DNA of 64,000 nucleotides from the NCBI RefSeq assembly GCF_900177725.1, contig NZ_FXAT01000022.1, positions 1 through 64,000 on the forward strand, written 5' to 3'. Below, piece after piece: positions 8,413 to 17,477 of the stretch; the first letter of the stretch is position 1; the number at the start of each line of letters is the position of its first letter. Below the pieces are notes generated by a model. That model ran no database searches. It saw only the letters and a program-made list of their open reading frames with translations, and had not been told where the DNA came from. The translations under genes and the position numbers were made by a program. This DNA comes from Paraburkholderia susongensis (GTDB lineage Bacteria; Pseudomonadota; Gammaproteobacteria; Burkholderiales; Burkholderiaceae).

Positions 8413-9231
8413 TCAGCGGAAATAACGCGCAGGCGTGTCGCCGAACGCTTCGCGGAACACCGCGATGAACGACGACACGTCGCTATAGCCGACTTCGAGC
8501 GCCACCTGCGTGACGCTTTCGCCCGCGCCGAGATATTCGAGCGCGGCCAGCAAACGCAGTTGCTGCCGCCATTGACCAAAGGTCTGCCCCGTTTCCTTCG
8601 CGAACAGACGCGCCGCCGTACGGGCGGTCACACCGGCCGCCGCGGCGAGTTCATCGAGCACCCGCGATTGCGCCGGATCGGCGCCCAGCGCATCGGCGAT
8701 CCGCTGTGCGCGCGGATCCTGCGGCCAGCTCAGCCCCAGCGGCGCGGCAGGCAAGGTCGCGAGGCGGTCCAGCAGCACTTGCAGAAGACGGCGGGCGGGT
8801 TCGTCGAGTGGCTGGTCATGCGGCAGATCGGCCGCGGCAACGAGGAGCGCCCGCACGAGCGCATCAGGGACGAGCGCGCCGGTTTGCGTGGGCAGCAACG
8901 CAGACGCTGACGCAGATAACGGCGCGGACAGCGGCTCTTGTGCGGTGGAAGTGGCGGAGGCTGCGTCCGGATCGGGAGCGGCATACAGCGAATACAGGTG
9001 CACGGGACGTGTGGCGTGCAGGCAGTGCAGCGTGTTCGCGGCGATCCACAGCGCGTGGCCGGGCGGCACGACCCAGCGGCCGGTTTCGGTGCGCACCGTC
9101 AGCACCCCATCGCTCACGTAAATCAGCTTCGCGCGGTGATACGCGTGCCACGGCTCGTCCAGCGTCTCATGGCGCTCGCCGACCACGAAGAGCGCTTGCT
9201 CGATTCCGTCCAGATCGAAGGCTTCCATCAT
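8413..9231 (-). CDS. AraC-family transcriptional regulator with N-terminal cupin
   Basis: A 272-aa regulator. An N-terminal cupin-like sensor (about residues 10-90, with HETLDEPWHAYHRAKLIYVSDGVLTV and PPGHALWIAANTLHCL) is joined to a C-terminal two-helix-turn-helix domain ending VTQVALEVGYSDVSSFIAVFREAFGDTPARYFR. An Ala/Ser/Leu-rich linker (residues 110-150) connects them. The first of two consecutive ATGs at 9231 is chosen; a longer frame exists but adds no recognisable domain. This architecture matches regulators that control exporters in the same neighbourhood, so the convergent EmrB-like gene is a plausible target (inference). Confidence 0.87.
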   Translation of the reverse strand: MMEAFDLDGIEQALFVVGERHETLDEPWHAYHRAKLIYVSDGVLTVRTETGRWVVPPGHALWIAANTLHCLHATRPVHLYSLYAAPDPDAASATSTAQEPLSAPLSASASALLPTQTGALVPDALVRALLVAAADLPHDQPLDEPARRLLQVLLDRLATLPAAPLGLSWPQDPRAQRIADALGADPAQSRVLDELAAAAGVTARTAARLFAKETGQTFGQWRQQLRLLAALEYLGAGESVTQVALEVGYSDVSSFIAVFREAFGDTPARYFR

Positions 9232-9496
9232 GGTGTTTGCTTTGGCGCGCGGCTTCCGCGAAGGGAGCAAGATTAGCATGTCCGCGTGAGCGCTCCGAAG
9301 GGGCTGGCGTGATGGAGGCCTGCGCCGCGCATGTATCGGGCCTCTCCCCCGATACCCGCGGATGCCGTGCCGGGGAGCATTCCCGGCGGCCATGCGGCAA
9401 TTTCACGAGAGCATCAGTGTCATTCATTCAATGACGAAACGGCATGGAAAACGGTATCGAGAACCGCCTGGGCAAGCGCGCGTGCTACAAAAAAAT

Positions 9497-9540
9497 TTGA
9501 CAGAGTATCTTAAGATATATATCTTAAGATACATCTTACG
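9497..9540 (+). promoter_or_regulatory. Promoter with overlapping PadR/YqjI-type operators
   Basis: A consensus -35 TTGACA (9497-9502) is separated by 17 bp from TATCTT (9520-9525). Two identical 12-bp palindromes TATCTTAAGATA lie at 9506-9517 and 9520-9531, 14 bp apart, with a third half-site ATCTTA at 9533-9538. The palindromes cover the spacer and -10, a repressor geometry. The adjacent gene encodes a PadR-family protein, so autorepression of the yqjI-yqjH-like unit is likely. Confidence 0.8.
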
Positions 9541-9560
9541 ACAGCACGGGAGTACCCAAG

Positions 9561-10535
9561 ATGCGTCATTCACACCGTTTTTCCGGTCCGCGCGGCGCGG
9601 ACGCCCATTCCCACGGCGATTTCGGCCGCGAGTCGCTTCACGCGCTCTGGCACGTGTTCCACGGCAATGCCCACCGCGGTCGCCGCCACCACGAATTCCA
9701 CGCTGACGCGCGCAATCAGAACCCCGACGGCTTCGGCACACCCGCTGGCTCCAATGGCCCCTCCGCCGCCGATCCTCGCGAGCACGTCTCGCGTCATGCC
9801 TTCCCGCATCAGGCCTTCTCGCTCCATGCCTTGTGGCACGCGATCAGCCGCCATCACGACCACCGCTTTGGCGGCCGCGGCGGGCGCTTCGGCGGCGGCT
9901 TCGGCGGCCCCGGCGGCCCCGGTGGCTTTGGCGGTTTCGGCGGCGGTCCCGGCGGCTTCGGCGGTGAAGGCGACGGTTTTCCGCGCGGCCGCAAATTCAG
10001 CTCCGACGACCTGCAATTGCTGCTGCTCTCGCTGATCGACGCCCAGCCGAGCCACGGCTACGAGCTCATCAAGGCGCTCGAAACGCGCTCGAACGGCTTC
10101 TATAGTCCGAGCCCCGGCATGGTCTATCCCGCGCTGACGTATCTCGAGGAACTCGGCTACGTGACCGTACAGCTCGAAGGCAATCGTAAGCGCTACGAAC
10201 TATCGGACGCGGGCCGCGAATATCTGGCCGCGAACCGCGAGCGCGTCGAGCTGATGCTCGCGAGACTCGCGCATATCGCACGCAAGATGGATTCGGTGCG
10301 CCGCGCGTTCGCCGGCCAGGAGCCGGCCGACGTCAGCGAAGGCGGCTGGGTGCCGGAGCTGAACGAGGCGCGCCGCACGCTCAAGAACGCGCTGCTGCGC
10401 CGTGACAACGCGCCGGCCGACGAACAGCGCCGCATCGCCGCAATCCTGATGCGCGCGGCAAGGGAAATCGAAGATGCAAGCGCCGGCAAGGACGCGAGCG
10501 AGAACCCAGGCGAGAACGGCGAGCCCACCGCCTAA
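9561..10535 (+). CDS. yqjI: PadR-family metal-responsive repressor (YqjI-like)
   Basis: A 324-aa protein. Residues 1-150 form a long His-rich then Gly/Phe-rich extension (repeats of HxxH-type spacing, then GGFGGPGGPGGFGGFGG). Residues 155-230 are the PadR winged helix (LQLLLLSLIDAQPSHGYELI, PSPGMVYPALTYLEELGYV, LEGNRKRYELSDAGREYL). E. coli YqjI has the same plan: a metal-binding N-terminus and PadR domain, repressing the ferric reductase gene yqjH in a nickel-sensitive way. The next gene here is a YqjH homologue, which supports the assignment. The extension is longer than in E. coli. Palindromic operators overlap its promoter. Confidence 0.85.
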   Translation: MRHSHRFSGPRGADAHSHGDFGRESLHALWHVFHGNAHRGRRHHEFHADARNQNPDGFGTPAGSNGPSAADPREHVSRHAFPHQAFSLHALWHAISRHHDHRFGGRGGRFGGGFGGPGGPGGFGGFGGGPGGFGGEGDGFPRGRKFSSDDLQLLLLSLIDAQPSHGYELIKALETRSNGFYSPSPGMVYPALTYLEELGYVTVQLEGNRKRYELSDAGREYLAANRERVELMLARLAHIARKMDSVRRAFAGQEPADVSEGGWVPELNEARRTLKNALLRRDNAPADEQRRIAAILMRAAREIEDASAGKDASENPGENGEPTA

Positions 10536-10596
10536 GAGCGCGCCACCCCGCGCACCCAATCGAACAGAGCACGATCCGAACAGGAGCAACACCCTC

Positions 10597-11433
10597 ATGC
10601 AAACTCAGGACAATCGACCCGATCTCGCCGTGCAGCGCGTACGGCATCCGCTGAAATTCCGGCTGTTGCAAGTCAAGGCGGTGCGCCCGCTGAGCCCGCA
10701 TCTGATTCGCGTCACCTTCACGGGCGACGATCTGCACGACTTCGTGTCCGCATCGTTCGACGATCACATGAAGGTATTTTTCCCCGAGCCCGGCGCCGAC
10801 AAGCCGACGCTGCCGCAAGCCGGCCCCGACGGCCCCGTGTTTCCGGACGGCCCGCGTCCGACCGCGCGCGATTTCACGCCGCGCCGCTTCGATCACGAGG
10901 CGCGCGAACTCGACATCGAATTCGCGATGCACGAAGCCGGCCCCGCCGCCGAGTGGGCCGCACAGGCCAAAGTGGGCCAGTATCTCGGCGTCGGCGGTCC
11001 GCGCGGCTCGTTCGTAATCCCAACCGCTTTCGACTGGCATCTGCTGGTCGGTGACGACACCGCGCTGCCAGCCATCGCGCGCCGTCTCGAAGAACTGCCG
11101 GCGGGCGCGCGCGTCGCGGCGGTGATCGAAGTGGCCGATCCGTCGGCCCGTATCGAATTCACGACGCAGGCGGAGCTGCACCTCGTCTGGTGCTATCGCA
11201 GCGAGCGAGGCAGACAGGCCCGCGCGCGGGGCGAAGCGCTTCTGCAGGCGGTGCGCGACACCTATCTGCCGGAAAGCGGCGAAGGTTACGTGTGGGCCGC
11301 CGGCGAAGCGGCGAGCATCCGCGCGGTGCGCCAGCATCTGTGCGGCGAGCGCGGCGTCAATAAAACGCGGATTCGCGCGGCGAGCTACTGGAAACAGGGC
11401 GCCGTCGCGGTCCACGAATCGATCGACGACTGA
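10597..11433 (+). CDS. yqjH: Siderophore-interacting protein, NADPH-dependent ferric-chelate reductase (YqjH-like)
   Basis: A 278-aa FAD/NAD(P)H oxidoreductase of the ViuB/YqjH family, which reduces ferric siderophores in the cytoplasm to release iron. Visible segments: FAD-binding DDHMKVFFPEP and ARDFTPRRFD, GPRGSFVIP, the NADPH-domain LLVGDDTALPAIARRLEELP, and the C-terminal YVWAAGEAASIRAVRQHL. ATG 10597 is preceded by CAGGAG. It lies 61 bp downstream of the PadR/YqjI gene on the same strand, so both are probably controlled by the operators at 9506-9538. In E. coli the two genes are divergent. Confidence 0.92.
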   Translation: MQTQDNRPDLAVQRVRHPLKFRLLQVKAVRPLSPHLIRVTFTGDDLHDFVSASFDDHMKVFFPEPGADKPTLPQAGPDGPVFPDGPRPTARDFTPRRFDHEARELDIEFAMHEAGPAAEWAAQAKVGQYLGVGGPRGSFVIPTAFDWHLLVGDDTALPAIARRLEELPAGARVAAVIEVADPSARIEFTTQAELHLVWCYRSERGRQARARGEALLQAVRDTYLPESGEGYVWAAGEAASIRAVRQHLCGERGVNKTRIRAASYWKQGAVAVHESIDD

Positions 11434-11435
11434 GC

Positions 11436-11468
11436 GCGCCCGCGCCGCCGCCCATCATGCGCGGGCGC
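11436..11468. terminator. GC-rich hairpin between convergent genes
   Basis: GCGCCCGCG (11436-11444) pairs perfectly with CGCGGGCGC (11460-11468) around a 15-nt loop, two bases after the yqjH-like stop. There is no T-run, so its termination strength is uncertain. Confidence 0.45.
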
Positions 11469-11527
11469 TCCTGTCAGGCACACGCCGCTGCCATGCCCGT
11501 GCCCGCGTGGTGCGATGTGAACACGCG

Positions 11528-12613
11528 TCAATCCGTCTTGCCCGTCAACGCCCGCCGCTCGGCATCGCCCTCATCGTGCGGCGCCGAGTGGAACGCCCTC
11601 GCCTTGCCGATCACGATCTTCAGCATCGCAATCACCGGCACCGCGAGAAAAATCCCCGCGACGCCGCCGAGCTGATCGCCCGCAAGCAGACCGACGATCA
11701 CGAGAAACGGACTCACCTCGACCCCTTCGCTCATCAGATAAGGGTTGAGCACGTAGTCCTGGAACAGCCGGTACAGCCCGATAAAAATCACCAGCCATAG
11801 CAGATGCGGATAGCCGCTGAACACCGCGACCACGAGCGTGATCGCCACGGCGGCAAGCGGCCCCGCGAACGGCACGAATTCGAGCAGGCCCGCGCTGACC
11901 GCGAGCAGGAATGCGTACGGCAGACCGAGCAGCGAGAACGCGACGCCGTAGCAGATCAGCGTCGCGAGCGACAGAAACAGCAGTGCGCGCACGTACTTCG
12001 AGAGCAGCACGTTCAGATCGCCGACGATCTCGCTCCACAACCTGCGATGCCGCGTCGACAGCAGCGCGAGAAACGCATCGCGCATCTGACTGCCGTCCTT
12101 GATGAGCAGGAAGCTCAGAATCGGAATCAGCACGAGATAGATCAGGTTGCTCGCCGCATGCACGACGCCGAGCCCGAGACTGCGCGCCATCGGCACGGCG
12201 TTGTCGGAGCCGGTCTCGATCTGGCTGCGCAGGAAATCGACGATCCGCTCGCGCAACGGCTCGAGAAAGTGCGGCAACGGCAGACGGTTCGGCACGTCGG
12301 TGCGCATCAGCGCGGGCAACTGCGTGAGCAGACGCGTCGCCTGGTCCTGCAATTGCACGCCGAAGAGCGAACCGACCACGGCGATCAGCGCGACCACCAC
12401 CACGAACACGAGTGCGATCGACGCGACGCGTGGCAGGCGCCGCGGCCTGAAGCGCTCGACGAGCGTCACCATCGGATAGATCAGATAGCTGAAGAACACC
12501 GCGAACACGATCACGAGCACCGTGGTCGACGCGATATAGATGATGCAGAACAGCAGTGCGATCAGAAACGCAGTCCAGACTTTTCTGGCGGTACCGACGT
12601 CGAATCCCAGCAT
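11528..12613 (-). CDS. AI-2E family transporter / PerM-like permease
   Basis: A 361-aa inner-membrane protein of the AI-2 exporter (UPF0118) superfamily. It has about eight hydrophobic segments: three near the N-terminus (ALLFCIIYIASTTVLVIVFAVFF onwards), then a soluble stretch (residues 85-150), then the conserved C-terminal set including FVPFAGPLAAVAITLVVAVF, YRLFQDYVLNPYLMSEGVEVSP and GIFLAVPVIAMLKI. ATG 12613 has GAGGAAGG upstream; the frame to 12652 lacks a Shine-Dalgarno. Substrates in this family vary and cannot be told here. It stands alone, convergent with the yqjH-like gene. Confidence 0.88.
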   Translation of the reverse strand: MLGFDVGTARKVWTAFLIALLFCIIYIASTTVLVIVFAVFFSYLIYPMVTLVERFRPRRLPRVASIALVFVVVVALIAVVGSLFGVQLQDQATRLLTQLPALMRTDVPNRLPLPHFLEPLRERIVDFLRSQIETGSDNAVPMARSLGLGVVHAASNLIYLVLIPILSFLLIKDGSQMRDAFLALLSTRHRRLWSEIVGDLNVLLSKYVRALLFLSLATLICYGVAFSLLGLPYAFLLAVSAGLLEFVPFAGPLAAVAITLVVAVFSGYPHLLWLVIFIGLYRLFQDYVLNPYLMSEGVEVSPFLVIVGLLAGDQLGGVAGIFLAVPVIAMLKIVIGKARAFHSAPHDEGDAERRALTGKTD

Positions 12614-12817
12614 GAACCTTCCTCGAACAGGCGATGTGATCCGGCGCGTCACACGCGCCGGGAACGTCTGACTGTATCAGGTGGTGACGGGTCGAGTGTG
12701 ACAGGCCGATCCGCGCAGGCGAACACGAGCGCGGACGGCACGGACGGTGCAGGCCGCGGCGCCCACGGGTTGCGCGTCCGAATGGGCTCGCGGTAACAGG
12801 AAACGTCCGAGGGAGCG

Positions 12818-13990
12818 TCAGTTCTTCAGTCGGTCGCGCACCGCGTCGGCTGCGGCGCCGAGCCCCGCCAACGGATGCGCTTCGTGTGTCCACGGCGAGC
12901 CCAGAAAATGCCTGACGCGCTCAGGTCCCACCTCGGCCAGCGTCGCGGGCGACCAGCGCGGCTCGCGATCCTTGTCGATCAGCAGCGCGCGCACGCCTTC
13001 GCGGAAATCGCCCTCCTCGATCGCGCGCTTCACGATGCCCAGCTCCATCCGGAAGCATTCGGCAAGCGTCATCTGCCGGCCGCGCAATAGCGCCTCGCGC
13101 GTCACGTGCAGCATCGTCGGCGAGAGGGACGTGAGTGTGTCGTAAGTTGCCTGCAGCCATTGCCGCACCTCGCGCGGCGGTTCGCGTTCGAGATCGTGGC
13201 GCAGTGTCGCGACGATCCGCTCGACGCTCGAACGCCGATCGAAGTGCCGCATGATCAGTTGCGTGAACGGGGCGAGCGGCGCGTGCGGCACGACGTTGCA
13301 CGGCGGCTCGAACACGCCGCGCAATGCCTCCATGCACTCGCCTGCGTGTGGCATGCGTTGCAGGCGCTCCTCGAAGCTCGCGAGCCACTCGGCCGGCACG
13401 CACAGGTCGGCCAGATGCAGACGCACGGCGTCGGCGCCGGAGAGGGTCGCGCCGGTCAGTCCGGCATACAGCTCGAGCTCGGCCGGCATCACGCTCAGAA
13501 AATGGCTCGCGCCGACGTCCGGCACGAAGCCGATGCGCGTCTCCGGCATCGCGATGCGGCTGCGCTCCGTGGCGATGCGCAGCCGCGCCGCCTGCCCGAG
13601 CCCCATGCCGCCGCCCATGGCGATGCCGTCGAGCAGCGCGACCACCGGCTTCGGAAACGTGTGCAGCACATAGTCGAGCCGGTATTCGTCGATGAAAAAC
13701 GCGAGCCAGCGCGCATCACCGTGCGTCGCGAGCCGATACACCTCGCGCACGTCGCCTCCTGCGCAGAAGCCTCTGTCGCCCGCGCCTTTCAGCACGAGCG
13801 CGACGATCCCGCTGTCGGTGCGGCAATGCTCGACGAGCATCGCGAGTTCGCGCACCATCGCGTGCGATAGCGCATTGAGCGCGGCCGGCCGGTTCAGCGT
13901 GACGATCGCGACGCGGTTAACGACGCGAAACAGAATCTCGCGCTCCACTTGCGGGCTGGTCTCGTGGCGCGCCTCGGGCACAGCGCTCAT
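12818..13990 (-). CDS. 3-hydroxyisobutyryl-CoA hydrolase
   Basis: A 390-aa crotonase-fold thioesterase that releases 3-hydroxyisobutyrate from its CoA ester in valine catabolism. Features are NRPAALNALSHAMVREL, the oxyanion motif GFCAGGDVREVY, IAMGGGMGLGQAARLRIATE and MPETRIGFVPDVGASHFL, followed by the longer C-terminal region that separates HIBCH from ordinary enoyl-CoA hydratases. ATG 13990 overlaps the stop of the upstream enoyl-CoA hydratase by 4 bp, so translation is coupled. It is the last gene of the valine cluster. Confidence 0.92.
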   Translation of the reverse strand: MSAVPEARHETSPQVEREILFRVVNRVAIVTLNRPAALNALSHAMVRELAMLVEHCRTDSGIVALVLKGAGDRGFCAGGDVREVYRLATHGDARWLAFFIDEYRLDYVLHTFPKPVVALLDGIAMGGGMGLGQAARLRIATERSRIAMPETRIGFVPDVGASHFLSVMPAELELYAGLTGATLSGADAVRLHLADLCVPAEWLASFEERLQRMPHAGECMEALRGVFEPPCNVVPHAPLAPFTQLIMRHFDRRSSVERIVATLRHDLEREPPREVRQWLQATYDTLTSLSPTMLHVTREALLRGRQMTLAECFRMELGIVKRAIEEGDFREGVRALLIDKDREPRWSPATLAEVGPERVRHFLGSPWTHEAHPLAGLGAAADAVRDRLKN

Positions 13991-14799
13991 CGGCCCATCT
14001 CCTCGAGCGCACCGTCTGCCTGCCCGCTCGTCTGCCAGCGCGGCGCGCGTTTTTCGAGGAACGCGTTGACACCTTCGCGCTGATCGGCGCCGTCGAACAG
14101 ATCGACGAAACGCTCGCGTTCGAGCGCGAGCGCCGCCGCGCGCGGCACACCATGACGCGCCTCATGGATCAGCTCCTTGCTGAAGCTCACCGCCTGCGGG
14201 CTCAAACCAGCCACACGCTGCGCCATGCTCAACGCGGCTTCATGCGCGCTGCCCCGCTCCACGACATCCTCGACGAGACCGATGCGCAAAGCGGTCGCCG
14301 CATCGACGCGCTCGCCGGTCAGAATCATGCGCTTGGCCCAGCCCTCGCCGACGAGCCACGGCAGCGTCTGCGTGCCGCAGCCGCACGGCAGCAGGCCGAC
14401 CGCGGTCTCGGGCAAAGCCATCACCGCGTGTTGCTCCGCGATGCGGATATCGCACGCGAGCGCGCATTCGAGGCCGCCGCCCATCGCATAGCCGTTGATC
14501 GCCGCGATCACGACGGGCCGCGCGTTCTGCAAGGCTTCGAAGGCCGCACCGAAGCGCGCCGCCGCCGTGCGCGCGACTTCGCGATTGCCGTCGGCGAACG
14601 TGTTCAGATCGGCGCCCGCGCTGAAAAACTTTGGCCCGTCACCGGTGATGACGACCGCGCGCACGCGCGCATCGCCGTTCAGTTGCCCGACGAGGTGTTG
14701 CAATTGCAGCAGGCCGTCCGGCGTGAACGCGTTGGCGGGCGGGCGTTTGAGCGTCAGCAGCGCGACAGCGCCGTCGTGCGCGTAGTCGAGGCCGATCAT
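13987..14799 (-). CDS. Enoyl-CoA hydratase (probable methacrylyl-CoA hydratase)
   Basis: A 270-aa crotonase-family protein that adds water to a 2-enoyl-CoA. Motifs: LKRPPANAFT, FFSAGADLNTF (oxyanion hole), NGYAMGGGLECALACDIRIAE and LPETAVGLLPCGCGTQTLPWLVGE (catalytic acid region). The position between mmsB and the 3-hydroxyisobutyryl-CoA hydrolase, with 4-bp overlaps on both sides, points to methacrylyl-CoA as the in vivo substrate. That specificity is inferred from context. Confidence 0.92.
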   Translation of the reverse strand: MIGLDYAHDGAVALLTLKRPPANAFTPDGLLQLQHLVGQLNGDARVRAVVITGDGPKFFSAGADLNTFADGNREVARTAAARFGAAFEALQNARPVVIAAINGYAMGGGLECALACDIRIAEQHAVMALPETAVGLLPCGCGTQTLPWLVGEGWAKRMILTGERVDAATALRIGLVEDVVERGSAHEAALSMAQRVAGLSPQAVSFSKELIHEARHGVPRAAALALERERFVDLFDGADQREGVNAFLEKRAPRWQTSGQADGALEEMGR

Positions 14800-15710
14800 C
14801 GGGCGCCTCCGTTGCCCTCTTCACCGTCATCATGCCGATACAGCTTGATGACCGCCGAAAAGTCCAGCCGTCCCGCGCCGTTCGTGCTCACCGTTTGATA
14901 AAGCTGTTGCGCGAGCGCACCGAGATAGACCGGTTGACGCACGCTGCGTGCCGCGTCGGTGGCGAGGCCGAGGTCCTTCAGCATCAGATCCGTGCCGAAG
15001 CCGCCCGTATAGCCGCGCGAGGACGGCGCGGTCGCGATCACGCCGGGCATCGGATTGTAGGTATCCGAACTCCAGCAGCGTCCGGTCGACGTGTTGATGA
15101 TGCTGCCGAGCACTTTCGTATCGATGCCGAGCGCCTCGCCGAGCGACATCGCCTCCGCGACGCCCGCCATCGAAATGCCGAGCACGAGGTTGTTGCAGAT
15201 CTTCGCGACCTGGCCCGTGCCGGTGTCGCCGCAATGCACGATGTTCTTGCCCATTGCCGAGAGCACGGGCTTGACCTGCTCGTACGCGCTCGCGCTGCCG
15301 CCGACCATGAAGGTCAGCGTGCCGGCCGCCGCGCCGCCGGTGCCGCCCGAGACCGGCGCGTCGACGAAGCTGTTGCCGTGGCGCGCCGCGAGTTCGGCGC
15401 ACGCCTTCACGGTGGCGGGGTCGATCGTGCTCGAATCGATGATGACAACGCCTTTCGCGATGCCGGCGAGGATGCCGTCGTCCGCGCCTAGCACGCTGCG
15501 CACGTGAGCCGCCGCGGGCAGCATCGTGATTACGCATTCGGCGCCGGTCACGGCCGCCTTCGGCGAACCAGCCGCTTGCGCACCTGCGTCGACGAGTGTC
15601 TGCACGGCCTGCGCACTGAGGTCGAACACGCTGAGCGCGTGGCCCGCCTTCAGCAGGTTGAGCGCCATCGGCGCGCCCATGTTGCCGAGTCCGATAAAGC
15701 CTATTTTCAT
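14796..15710 (-). CDS. mmsB: 3-hydroxyisobutyrate dehydrogenase
   Basis: A 304-aa NAD-dependent dehydrogenase oxidising 3-hydroxyisobutyrate to methylmalonate semialdehyde. It shows the Rossmann motif GFIGLGNMGAPMALNLLKAGH at the N-terminus, the family signature FVDAPVSGGTGGAAAGTLTFMVGG, the catalytic-lysine region GQVAKICNNLVLGISM and C-terminal DLMLKDLGLATDAA. Its ATG at 15710 lies 99 bp after the mmsA stop; that gap holds a 14-bp triplicate repeat. It overlaps the downstream hydratase by 4 bp. Confidence 0.95.
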   Translation of the reverse strand: MKIGFIGLGNMGAPMALNLLKAGHALSVFDLSAQAVQTLVDAGAQAAGSPKAAVTGAECVITMLPAAAHVRSVLGADDGILAGIAKGVVIIDSSTIDPATVKACAELAARHGNSFVDAPVSGGTGGAAAGTLTFMVGGSASAYEQVKPVLSAMGKNIVHCGDTGTGQVAKICNNLVLGISMAGVAEAMSLGEALGIDTKVLGSIINTSTGRCWSSDTYNPMPGVIATAPSSRGYTGGFGTDLMLKDLGLATDAARSVRQPVYLGALAQQLYQTVSTNGAGRLDFSAVIKLYRHDDGEEGNGGAR

Positions 15711-15731
15711 GGTGCCGTCTCCCGTATGGCC

Positions 15732-15773
15732 CGTGCTTCTGGTTCGTGCTTCTGGTTCGTGTTTCTGGCCTGT
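15732..15773. repeat. Three imperfect 14-bp tandem repeats between mmsA and mmsB
   Basis: The unit CGTGCTTCTGGTT is repeated twice almost exactly and a third time as CGTGTTTCTGGCC. It lies in the 99-bp gap between mmsA and mmsB, within the presumed polycistronic message. No function is evident; slippage is the likely origin. Confidence 0.6.
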
Positions 15774-15809
15774 GTTTCGCGAGGTTTCCCCGTTGCGCGC
15801 GCAAACCGC

Positions 15810-17369
<1,560 letters not shown>

Positions 17370-17477
17370 GCTGAAACTCCTGTGCGATGGCCGCGCGGCG
17401 GCCGGACAGTGACGAAGATGAAAAACCGCTGGCCCCTCGAAGCCGGAGCCTGAAAACAGAACAGGCGCGCGAGGCGA

